Source: Leuctra nigra
Lineage: Eukaryota; Arthropoda; Insecta; Plecoptera; Leuctridae
Direction of reading: 5' to 3'
Length of the DNA stretch: 64,000 nucleotides
NCBI GenBank assembly: GCA_934045905.1
Contig: OW203768.1
Span: 33,013,060-33,077,059 of the forward strand
Shown: positions 11,511 through 21,542 of the stretch, in pieces
Position numbering within the stretch: the first letter of the stretch is position 1
How the letters are laid out: the number at the start of each line of letters is the position of its first letter
Notes under the pieces: model-generated
Databases searched by the model: none
What the model saw: only the letters and a program-made list of their open reading frames with translations
What the model was told of the DNA's origin: nothing
Program-made: the position numbers and the translations under genes

Positions 11511-14500
11511 TTATTGTAAATGTAAATGTTCAATATTAATCAATGTGCGAATTTCAGCTCGTTCAGAGAACCTGTCTGACCAGTGACACTGACCTGTAGC
11601 TAAAACAATAGAATTAAATAAAAGAGGCGAGTGCCCAAGGTGCCGAATGAAGAGGCTCGCTCCGCTCTTTCTTCGAAGGGACTTGGGGGGGGGGGGGGGG
11701 CATGGGCACCCAAGTATCCTGCTATCCTGGTCCTTTTGGTTTGAGGGCACTTTTACTCATTTTAGAAGCATTTTCGTATTTTTACGAATATTTCCAATCA
11801 ATATCAGTGTAGTGTATTTTTCTTTTCATCTCTATTCACAGCCCCTTGTACTTTTTTAAACTGGCCCTTTCGCATCCCGGGAATTTTCAGTCTGTCCCAA
11901 GGGGGAGAGAGGTATTTATGACGTAATTTTTAGAGAAAATTAGTAGGTAAATTTAATATGATAAATTTGACAAAGTGCGGGAGGCAAGATCTATTCACAA
12001 TACAATGTGCAGGAGGGCCCGTTTCTTCATTGACACTCTACACTGGTGTTCAAAATGTTTTATGACTCTTTCATAGAAGAATCATCATTATGAACCATTT
12101 TAGTTCGACTCTCACAGACGACGATATTTACAAATAAATACTGTTTTTCTGCCTTTCAAAACGAGCTGGTTTAGTGCTGAAAATGAGTGAAATGGAAAAT
12201 CGTCTGGAAAATTATGAAAATCTATTTTTTTTGTCTTTAAACTACCTCAACTAACGTAGGTAAATATTTGTTTATCGAAAAATTTATTTTTTTGGACAAA
12301 GTTTCATAATATATTGGGCATAATTACAATATAAATACACCTTGGAGACAGAAGGCCCGTAGTCAATTTCAGTGATTCTTGAGAAGTCTTAATGACGACT
12401 AATGCATTCATTAACACCTCCATTAAAAAAGAAACTCAACAGAGATAAAATTTCACCTTGAATTGACGACTAAATCGCATTATGAATGGGTTTTCAGTCT
12501 CAGGTCTTTGATTCAAGTTAAGGTTCTGTCGGTCAAAACCAGTAAACAATGATGAGCCATGAGTTCTGCGAACTCGCGTCCCGACGGATGAAGAAGCTGT
12601 GAATCATGTGTCTGGACCGCATGCCTATGCAGTGAGATGCTCCATTACACCTGTGAGAGGTATGACAGCCCGCCGATTAATACGACACCTACAGCCATGG
12701 GATAAGTGCTATGATGTAAGAATGCACTGGAAACGGACCGAGGATTCGGGGTAGTCTGATGGATGAAAAGCGACAGGTTTCTCGTCAATTTTTTGCTGAA
12801 TTTTACTGAATATTTTATTGATTCTTTACTTCCATTCCCAATTTTATTGATTCTTTACTTCCATTCCCAATTTTATTAGATTCTATATATAAAAAAAAGT
12901 GTTCAAGAAATAGCTTTTTTTCATTCTGTCTATGAAAACTGTGAAATAAAATCGGAATAAGGTTTGTTATTTCCTTGAAATGTTTCGGATTTTTACAGTA
13001 AACGAAGAAGATGGGTGATGAAATTTTATCAGTAAAATGATTAATTTGCATTTTTAGGGGATGTCGAAGTTAGGGAAAATAAGAACTTTACATCACATTA
13101 TGCAATATTACATAATACCGATTGCAATCGCACAAAACGATATTTTTTAAATTAAATAGGATGGTGTGGAAAATTCGAGATAACGCTTTGCCGGTATTAG
13201 GCTGAATGATGTATAATAATAATAATAATAAATAATAATAATGGTTTTATTCTCTACAAATTGTACATGTACAGGTGGCAGAGATGTACAGGGAATGTGC
13301 CCCATTCCAGAAATCAGTGAGAAGTGACTATGATAGAACATGTTGGGAACATCGGTTTTGACCAATCTGTATCCATCACTGGATTTTCATTGCGGATATC
13401 AGTTGCCATACTATTTCTTCCTCGTGCTCATTCTCTCGTCAGGAATAAAAGTGTCAGGGGAAACCTGGAATAAGTCCTATTATGAGTGAAACTTGGTACA
13501 TAATCTCAATTGAATAAGTGATTCATTAAATTCCCATAATATTCTGCGTCGGATTTTTTCCGTTTTTTCGGGAGTAGTTGGGCTTATAACTCATAAATAA
13601 TCATCAAATCATTTAAATAAACATTATAGTATGTATCCATAATCATGCATGGTTTCAGGATAGCTTGCTTTAATAGTATAATTAAACATGTGCCAACCTG
13701 TTTGTAAGTAACAGTGCATTTCTTGCATAACGCCTTGCAAGGAATAAAATGCCGGGAGGAGAGAGATGGGATTGAGAAGATTCCTGATTGATAATGTTTA
13801 TACCAAAATTATGTTTTTTTAAATATTTATAATCAAAGTTCAAACATTAAATATTATGTTGCATAAAACAGAATCGAAATTGGAAAAGTTTATTCTAGAT
13901 ACTTTGTTTAGACCTTGACAATTGATGAATTAAAAATGCCATTTATTTTTCATTGTTTTTGAAATATACACTCTTGAAATGTAATACATTTAAATAGTGT
14001 GTTGATAGTTCAGCAATATTGCTAAAAATATAATTTGGGCTGATCACAACTATTGGACAAATAAAATTATAGGTACAATTCTATTGTGGTAGTAAATAGA
14101 TTCCATCAATTTAATATTTTTGTAATTTTTACGAAAATTTTCATTTATGACATAGAGTAATAATAAGAAGAAAAATTAGTAGAATGGGTGAATTCCATTT
14201 TGGTTTGAAATAAGTGATACAAAGAACTACATACACACCTTATTTAGAGGTTTAGAACCTTATTCTAAATTATTTCTTATTTAGAACTACTTTGATACAC
14301 AGAAGAACCAAAATTCCACTTTTTGTAGCAAAAGTTACTCTCATTGCCGACCGAAAAAAGGACTCGAAACTAAATTTTGTTCATTTGGAATGAAAATAAA
14401 TTCTTAACATGGCAGTGGTGACGGTTTGTTTCGATGAAAATTCTTAATTCTTTTGACACTCGAGGAAGTTCTTTCATCTCGTTTTCTATTGCAAATACTT

Positions 14501-14845
14501 GATCAAATGAGAAGAAATCTATGCAAAAGGTATCGAAATAATTCAAATTATTTATGTTTACTAAATTCAATATTGTATCTGCACTTACTTATTCATTATT
14601 TCAATTGATATTTATTTTAATTTGCATTGTTATGTAACAATACTGTTCATTTCTGAAGGAAAGTAAGTTCCTAGATGTGGAAGAGGAAAATGTGTAAGTT
14701 ATGGGTAAGGAAAGTGGGTAAAAATGATAATTTGAAATTTACATTTTCAGTTGTTTTGTATTTTTTTAAAAGTTGTAAATATCAATCAATAAATTAAATA
14801 AACATTCAGACAATAAATAAATAAATAAATAAATAAATAAATACA

Positions 14846-14880
<35 letters not shown>

Positions 14881-15582
14881 ATACAGGCGTACATAAATAA
14901 ATAAGCGAAATAAATAAATTGATAAATACATATATAGGAATCTAATACTAATTTGTACGCTGTTGAACATTTTTAAAGTTGCCAAAACTTCTAAACAATA
15001 ATATACGAGACCAATAAAGATTGAAATAAATTACTATAACTAATCGAGGTGAAAAACTACTAGTCTAACAGTATAGCTAAATGAACACAATGTGTGATAC
15101 TAAAGAAACATGTTTTAGCTCAATATCAAACATTCCAATGTGATAATGGATGGTAATGAAACATGTACTAGAATGAACTCCTAAATGAAGCCATCGTGAA
15201 AAGAACACAGAAATAAATAAGTGGCTGGATATAAATCCATTCAATAAATACATAAATAAATAAAATGTCGATAATCAAATAAATTATGTCGGTCAATAAA
15301 TAAATTACAAATGAAAACGTCGAGTTAGGATTTTTCATATCACAATTTGACACTAAATATTAAAATACTGAAAGAAAATTAGTTAGTGTAAAATTATTAA
15401 ACTTGTAGTCAAAAAAATAATTACATACTTCAATAAATAAATAAATAAATACATAAATAAATTACTAATCATACCTGTAAAAATAATAAGTTATTGATTG
15501 TATCCCCTAAAAGAGATAATTTAAAATGTCTTTTAGTTATCAGCCTTAATATTGCACTTGCCAGCATCATGTATCTTCACAA
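11511..15582. other. Unique AT-rich intergenic DNA
   Basis: No gene was recognised. Contents: poly-G run near 11685-11700; a 29-bp direct duplication at 12811-12868; an AAT microsatellite at 13212-13245; AATA/AAAT tracts at 14815-14885, 15240-15265 and 15430-15465. One short tRNA-free stretch near 12530-12760 is less AT-rich but without motifs. This is the longest low-repeat interval of the window and leads into the IL-17-like gene. Confidence 0.6.
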
Positions 15583-15836
15583 CCATAGTTCAGATCACAA
15601 CCAGAGTTCAATCCCAACCAGAGTTCAGATCACAACCAGAGTTCAATCCTAACCAGAGTTCAATCCCAACCAGAGTTCAATCCCAACCAGAGTTCAGATC
15701 ACAACCATAGTTCAGATCACAACCAGAGTTCAATCACAACCAGAGTTCAATCCCAACCAGAGTTCAATCCCAACCAGAGTTCAGATCACAACCAGAGTTC
15801 AGATCACAACCAGATCACAATCCCAACCACAAAGTG
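15583..15836. repeat. 18-bp minisatellite in the presumed 3' UTR of the IL-17-like gene
   Basis: About 14 units of an 18-mer, with variants CAACCAGAGTTCAGATCA and CAACCAGAGTTCAATCC-. It starts 10 bp beyond the stop codon of the minus-strand gene, so it would be transcribed as AACTCTGGTTG-containing repeats. Confidence 0.9.
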
Positions 15837-15845
15837 TAGTTGGGG

Positions 15846-16310
15846 TTACGTTTGTGTTTTGGCCGTAACTGCCGTAATCCCATCTTTCCTCTCAGGTCGA
15901 GCACAAACACAACCATACTTGATCTCCGGAGATGTATCCCTGTAATCAATCGTATTCTTATCTTTCAAATACACTACTTCCAGTTTAGCATAAAGTTGAA
16001 CACATTTGTAGTCGGGATCGTTCGGATTGCAATTACAGTTCTCATTACAGACGACTTGAGTGATTACTTTCGGGATTCGGAGTTCATCTGGTGTGTCTTT
16101 GTGCACTGTGTACTGACAGGTTGACAGATGTCCAGCTGTCTCGACGAATACCTGGCTGGTTTCACGTTGGTGCCGATTGTGGTGGTGTTCATGACGATGG
16201 ACGGAACGGAGGGTGCGTTGTCCCGACACCGGCGTCTTCCGTGGCGATGGGGCGCCGTCGACGGCCATCACGACGACGATGAGGGCGATGATCACGCACT
16301 TTGACGACAT
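15846..16310 (-). CDS. IL-17-like secreted cystine-knot cytokine
   Basis: A complete reading frame of 154 residues from ATG (16310) to TAA. Residues 1-20 are a signal peptide (hydrophobic IIALIVVVMAV, cleavage likely after DGA). Residues 20-60 are basic and His-rich, like a propeptide. The C-terminal domain has Cys 65, 88, 92, 94, 103, 134 and 136. Seen directly: an Ile-Pro-Lys-Val-Ile stretch leads to C88-x3-C92, then a strand VQLYAKLEVVYLKD, then IKYGCVCARP with C134-x-C136. In the IL-17 family (PF06083) the same order occurs: R-[YI]-P-x-x-I-x-x-x-x-C-x4-C, a hydrophobic beta hairpin, then G-C-x-C-x-x-P, making the disulfide pairs of the knot. The usual Trp before the first block is missing. 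Expected role: an extracellular ligand in immune signalling. It could instead be another cystine-knot factor; the CxC end and spacing argue against Spaetzle. Apparently intronless in the coding part. Confidence 0.72.
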   Translation of the reverse strand: MSSKCVIIALIVVVMAVDGAPSPRKTPVSGQRTLRSVHRHEHHHNRHQRETSQVFVETAGHLSTCQYTVHKDTPDELRIPKVITQVVCNENCNCNPNDPDYKCVQLYAKLEVVYLKDKNTIDYRDTSPEIKYGCVCARPERKDGITAVTAKTQT

Positions 16311-16443
16311 TGTCCACAGATTAATTCACACGATATTCAAATAAGGTAATCAAAAGATTGATTAAGAACTGAAGCTGTGATATATGAAGATGTATTCTTC
16401 TTCAGGATGCTTTCAGGATGGCTTGCTGCTCCTGATCGGTTCG

Positions 16444-16451
16444 TTTTTATA
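16444..16451 (-). promoter_or_regulatory. TATA box of the IL-17-like gene
   Basis: TATAAAAA on the minus strand lies 134 bp before the start codon. A start site near 16420 would leave a 5' UTR of about 110 nt without upstream ATG problems of note. No competing gene start is seen nearby. Confidence 0.55.
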
Positions 16452-16555
16452 CTACTCCTATCCACGTATGCGTCTCATTGCTTTATATGACCAGAACACA
16501 CAAACCATAGCCACCACAATAACGTCCCGATCACTTTTTCCTCCCACCTTCCGCA

Positions 16556-16566
16556 GGAGATTTCCC
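16556..16566 (-). promoter_or_regulatory. NF-kB/Rel-like site upstream of the IL-17-like gene
   Basis: GGGAAATCTCC on the minus strand, about 105 bp upstream of the TATA box, resembles the Rel consensus GGGRNWYYCC. It fits an immune-induced gene but is a single short match. Confidence 0.3.
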
Positions 16567-16599
16567 TCCCTCCGCGAAAACCGCAGGTGAAGATCGGCG

Positions 16600-19520
16600 A
16601 AGATATGTGACAAAATCTTGCTGCCGTGACTGGTAGGGTACCCCTCTTCTGCCAGCCACACCCTCTGAATATCGTACAACAATGATTCTAAATTGTCTAA
16701 TAACTAGAGGTAGATGATTGGTCTGAGGACCTCCCTCCTAACTGGCGGGGGCAGTGGTTTCACAAATGTCTACGTCATATTCCTGATATTAGTAGATGAC
16801 GTCGGAGGATAATGCCATTCACTCAACTCAGGTGATGATTTGAAATGTTTGTTAGAATGTAAAATAATGACGGGTTACAGTTAAAAAGGTGTCAACTTTA
16901 TCTTGGACAATGGGACTATTTTTCGAGCTTGAAGAAAGTGGGAGGCATTTCTTTTACCCTTTCCCCTCTGTCAACAAGGTATTACTATATATTGGTAATT
17001 TCCTGATTTTATTGACTATTGACAGGTAAAATGTGGATCAGTGACCACTATCAGTTCGAATTGCTCCTCTGAGAATTTGTATTTAACAAAAATCAATTTT
17101 TAAATTAATATTATAAAGATGAAAGAAAGATTTGTATGGTGAATTCAAAATGGCGACGGGATTTGAAATAGGTACTGATATTTGAAGTGTTTCCGCTAAA
17201 ATCGCTCCGCAATATTAAAAGCATGTTTATTAGATGTAAGTGAAAAGTGACATAATTTGGATTAAACAACTCAATTGGAACACAGGTAAACTATTATAAC
17301 AATTAAGTATGGTGTAATAATGAATAAGTTATGAAGGAAATGTTCGCGTATTCGATGAATCAGACGATCGGCCTTCGCCGGGATCCTGAACTTGAAATCT
17401 TCTGGCGGGAATTTTAAACAGATTCGAATCATTTTTAGATCACTGATACAAAATCGTAAGTAACCTAAATCCCAACACATTTACAGTTCCTAGCTGTGTA
17501 CATACCCTATTTCTATCATACCAGATAAAAGCAGACTTCCCCGGTCTTATAATTTACAACTTCCAAAAAACTCTTATTATTTATAATTATTATCTCTAAA
17601 GCAAACTCATTTGAACTATAGTTAGATATCAGACACCTGTTATTAACTTTTCCAAGTAAACTCCATGCGTCTTTCAAACAACAATCATAAAGTGACATGT
17701 ATCATCCATAGAAAGTGAACAGCAAGGAAGAATCTGCCAAATATCAAATCAACAATATCTATTTCAGTATCCTCTTCATAGCGTTAAACCCAGCAACGTC
17801 GGGGGAAAAAGACGGTCAATTAGACCCAACGCCTACGTCATAGATTTGTTCAGTGACGTTGTCACACACCTCTCGTTTCTATTGGTCAATGAGGAAAACG
17901 TCACAGAACAACTCGGTTCACGACTGCAACGTCACAAAACGTCACAACCGACCTACGCTTTCTATACCGGAATGTGTGGTTGTCACTTATGTAATACTCG
18001 TCACAGAAGTCAACAGATCGTAAGGCCTTGACAGATGAAAAGTATTCTTCAACTGTTTGTTTTAAATCATTTTCATTTGAGAGTACAGCATAAAGATAAT
18101 GATATTGTTTTAACGAAAGTTGACTACAAAAAGATAATATGTGCCCAACTGATTGTTGTCTTCTTTTTCACGGCAACGTGCGTCATCGAGGTATCACTGA
18201 CCCCTCTCTGCGTGATTAACAATTACTGAAACCGAATATTAATTTGGGTATAAAAAACCTTTCTGAAGTGTATTTCCTCGTTCATCTAGACGACCTTGAA
18301 GATAACTATGTAATAGTAAAACCGAAGGAAGTGGTTTCGCGAAATGTTTTGACCGATCGCCAATATCTTGTTATCTAAGGTTATTAAGATTAATGTATGT
18401 TATGCAGATAAGAGGTGATGGAATGTGATAACCGTGATGGGATCGAGTAGATGAGATGGAAGATGAGACACTCTTGAGACTGAACCTCGACGAACCACGA
18501 TCCGGATAGGCAGGTTCAGACTCGAACTCGGGATGTCAGGATCACTGTTTGTGTGTCAATAATCATGGCAACAGGTTGAATAATATGGATATGATAGTCT
18601 TTTGAGAGACAACTGAATGGCAATTGTTCCAAATATTTTGCATACAACACTAATTAAGTTTTGCATATGCTAATATTCAATAATGTCGATAATCAAAACT
18701 GAAATAAGTAAAAAATATTAAAAAAAATGTGTTGATTTAATGGACTTTTCATTTATAGAATTTTGATTTATGTACTTAATCACCGTTTAATTCAGATTTT
18801 ACAAATAATGGTTGCAATATATATACAATTAGTTTGCGAAGAAAGATTCGGTAATTTTACAAATTAATATTGGAATTGTATTAAATAAATACTTTTGAAA
18901 TGCATTTGAAATTATTCGCAATTTTATTTTGGAAACAAATTTAATTTCAATTTCACAATTATTAAACTCAATATTTTTTGTCAATCAAAACAATTAAAAG
19001 TTTTAATTAAACATTGTATTCAATAATGTTGTAAAAAACATTTTAGGAAGAAGAGGAAAACTGACCGAATTAATATTTTGTATTTAATTATAATAGAACA
19101 CTTAATTGTACAAATAAATATTGTATTCTTTAACCAAGGACACATCATTTATATTTCTTCTCGCAATTCTATAAATAATATCTCCACATAATGATCTGGC
19201 ACCTTTGACAACGTCATAGCCACTGATCTAACCTAACATTAAGATGAGACCACCTCTTGGAATGACGCACTTGGGTCAAGTGTGACCTCTTCTCGTGCAC
19301 TTGGGGTCACCTGGGAGATGGGCCCCTCTCACGGAGTCCAGCCTCCGACAGCCTCTCCACGTCACTGCTTTCTCCGTCAGAAGAGAGCAGAAAGCAGAGG
19401 AGTGAGATGTTATGTAACAGCGATGCATCTACAGTGTCCATTGGCTGGACCAAAACGCAGTGCTAAATATACAAACAGGTAAAATCATTACATATTTTGT
19501 GCAGTGACAAATATTTTATA
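16600..19520. other. Unique intergenic DNA upstream of the IL-17-like gene
   Basis: No exon was recognised. It contains the CRE half-site cluster at 17830-17950 and a tRNA-like B box on the minus strand (CCCGAGTTCGAGTCTGAAC, about 18515-18535). A less AT-rich stretch at 19180-19480 has a CCAAT-type CCATTGGCTGG and ends AACAG/GTAAAA, and could be an untranslated first exon with a splice donor at about 19480. Confidence 0.5.
17830..17950. promoter_or_regulatory. Cluster of five ACGTCA (CRE half) sites with a CCAAT-like motif
   Basis: TACGTCATA, GTGACGTTGTCAC, AACGTCACAG and twice AACGTCACAA occur within about 115 bp, together with CTATTGGTCAATG. Such density is not expected by chance in AT-rich DNA. 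It lies about 1.4 kb upstream of the IL-17-like gene start. The target gene is unknown. Confidence 0.35.
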
Positions 19521-19555
19521 TACTAGGAAAACGCTCAGTGCAACGCGTTGATGAG

Positions 19556-20737
19556 CAGTGCCGTAACTAGGGATTTCGGCGCCAGGTGCAAATCTTAATT
19601 TTGGCGCCCCCCCCCCCCCCCCCAACCCCACCACCCCAGAAAACGCTATACCCAACCAGTGATGATTTCACACTAGGACAAACCAAAAACTTTGGTTGTG
19701 CACAAAACAAATAATTATGCAAAACAGTGGTCAAACATTTCCACGGCTCTTGACAATGACAGCAATGAGGGGCCTGGAGGGGGGGGGAGAGAACGTTTTA
19801 ACCATATGCGGGTTCAGGGCCCAAGAAACGGAAAATTTTGTTTTTTTGATAGTATTTTAATGGTTTTTAATCATTTCTGACGTTCAATAATTTCACTGAC
19901 ATTTTTTTCAGCAGAATAATTTTTATTTCAACACTTTATTTCAAAATTTTTTAAAGGGCGCATTAATTTGTGAAGGGGAGAGGGGGTTAGACCTCTTGGG
20001 TATGACTGAAATCATCACCAACATCAACCATGCCCCGCAGGGCGTCTTTTGTGTTTTTATATATATATTAGCGGGTTGTCTACAGCTCTAAGCCGGCCGT
20101 TTCCCGCACTCCAGACGCCACCTCTCTCTGTCCGTCCAGTCATCATCACCAATTCCTCTTCTTGACATGTCCAGCAGCACCTGTTTCTTCCAATCCTCTT
20201 CTGGTCGCCCTCGTCTTCTTCTACCAGGAGGTATCCAAGACTCGAATCTTTTTGGCCACCTCTGAGGTTCCATGCGCTGAACATGCCCAAACCAAACAAG
20301 TCTATTTGTTTCTATACAATTAACCACCGTCTTTTCTACTCCCATCCGTCTTCTTATCTCCTCATTTCTCACTTGCTCTAATCTTGAGACTCCACAACTC
20401 CTTCTTAAGAAATTCATTTCCACTGCAAGCAGCCTTTCTCTATCCCTCTGCATCATCTCCCACGTTTCTGCACCATACAGAAGTATGCTTTGAACTATCG
20501 TCTTGTAGATTCTTTTTTTTGTGGTTTTACCTACACCTTCGGACCAGAGTAACGAATTGAGCTTCTGTATTGCCTGTCTCGCCTGACCAATACGACAGGA
20601 TATTTTGTGTTTTTAATACGCAAAAATTAATTTTCTGTGCAAAAAAGTAATTACATAAAAATTTTGCTTCATGGCGCCCCCTTGTTGGCGGCGCCCTGTG
20701 CTGCCGCACCGCCCGCCCACCCCTTGTTACGGCTCTG
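19556..20737 (+). mobile_element. hAT-type element, CAGTGCCGTAACTAGG termini (1182 bp)
   Basis: Left end CAGTGCCGTAACTAGG and right end CCTTGTTACGGCTCTG are inverted repeats, with a poly-C run and GGCGCC block inside each. The 8-bp target duplication ttgatgag is perfect (19548-19555 and 20738-20745). No hAT transposase remains. A LINE fragment is inserted at 20060-20602. Confidence 0.9.
20060..20602 (-). mobile_element. 5'-truncated LINE insertion with reverse transcriptase C-terminal end
   Basis: A clean minus-strand frame of about 170 residues without initiator Met: RIGQARQAIQKLN, then ILLYGAETWE, then NRLVWFGHVQRM and GRRRRGRPEEDWKKQ. These are the classic C-terminal motifs of RTE/R1/CR1-like reverse transcriptases. 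The 3' side ends in a TATATATAT tail. It is flanked by a perfect 13-bp target duplication TTTTGTGTTTTTA (20047-20059 and 20603-20615), typical of target-primed reverse transcription. No internal stop in the retained part, so it is a recent copy. Confidence 0.88.
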
Positions 20738-21542
20738 TTGATGAGCGAGCACGGGTACGTGCAAATTCTCGAACCGGAAATGCGTACACAAAGCACAGAA
20801 AACTTATGCACCCATATTGAATTGAAATAGGATCCACTCAATCACCATAAAAGTATATGCGTTTCATCGAAACTTGAAATAGATTGTACATATAATATAG
20901 CAAATCAGATTCAATTCAATTGGCACTGAAAAACATTCATTTCGATACTTCATTTCTGAAAGATATTAAAAATTTCAATAAGTTCATACGTTCTTAACTG
21001 ATTGGGATGAAAATTTGTAAAATAAGAGACAATGCTGGTCTTAATGTTCATGCAAAATATGAGTTTGATCACATTAATCGAAGACCATTTTGATTTTTCA
21101 ACATATCAGGAGATATTTATTTAAATTTTAACCAATGAATGGATTTCAAAAAAATTGGGGTCTACAAACAGAGAAAGTTGTTTATACATGTGTGCAAAAT
21201 TTCAGATCGATCGATGAAACGGTGCGACCTGTGTATCGGTTAATAGCAGAAAAAAAAGAAAAAAAACAGAGGTCCGTGCCAAAAGAGCCAAAAGGAGACG
21301 CTCGCTTCGCTCGCTCAAATATAGATATACCTAGTGCATTATCAGCAAGATCGAATCACTTCATACAAAACTCCAAACTTAATTTTTTTATTACCTACAT
21401 AGACTCTACTTTCACTATTTTTTAATTTTTTTAATTTTGTGTATTTATCGTTGTGAATTGGGGGGGGGGGGGCAAATGATGTCACAGCTTTATAGAGCTT
21501 TAGGTTTGGAGGACTTGCCAGTCTTTTTACTTGTAAATATTA

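Larger units (their letters stand above)
19525..21322 (+). mobile_element. Family C element, copy split by a hAT insertion
   Basis: Starts CTAGGAAAACGCTCAGTGCA with AACGCGTTGATGAGCGAGC and ends in the hairpin-forming GACGCTCGCTTCGCTCGCTC near 21297-21317. The same ends occur at 37189-37832, 42786, 26580-26605, 52287-52763 and 53222. The hAT element at 19556-20737 interrupts it; the rest resumes at 20738. No protein coding. The hairpin end resembles Helitron-type 3' ends. Confidence 0.6.

Noticed and set aside
15840..16282. Plus-strand frames opposite the IL-17-like gene
   Set aside because: Antisense shadows without signal peptide or motif.
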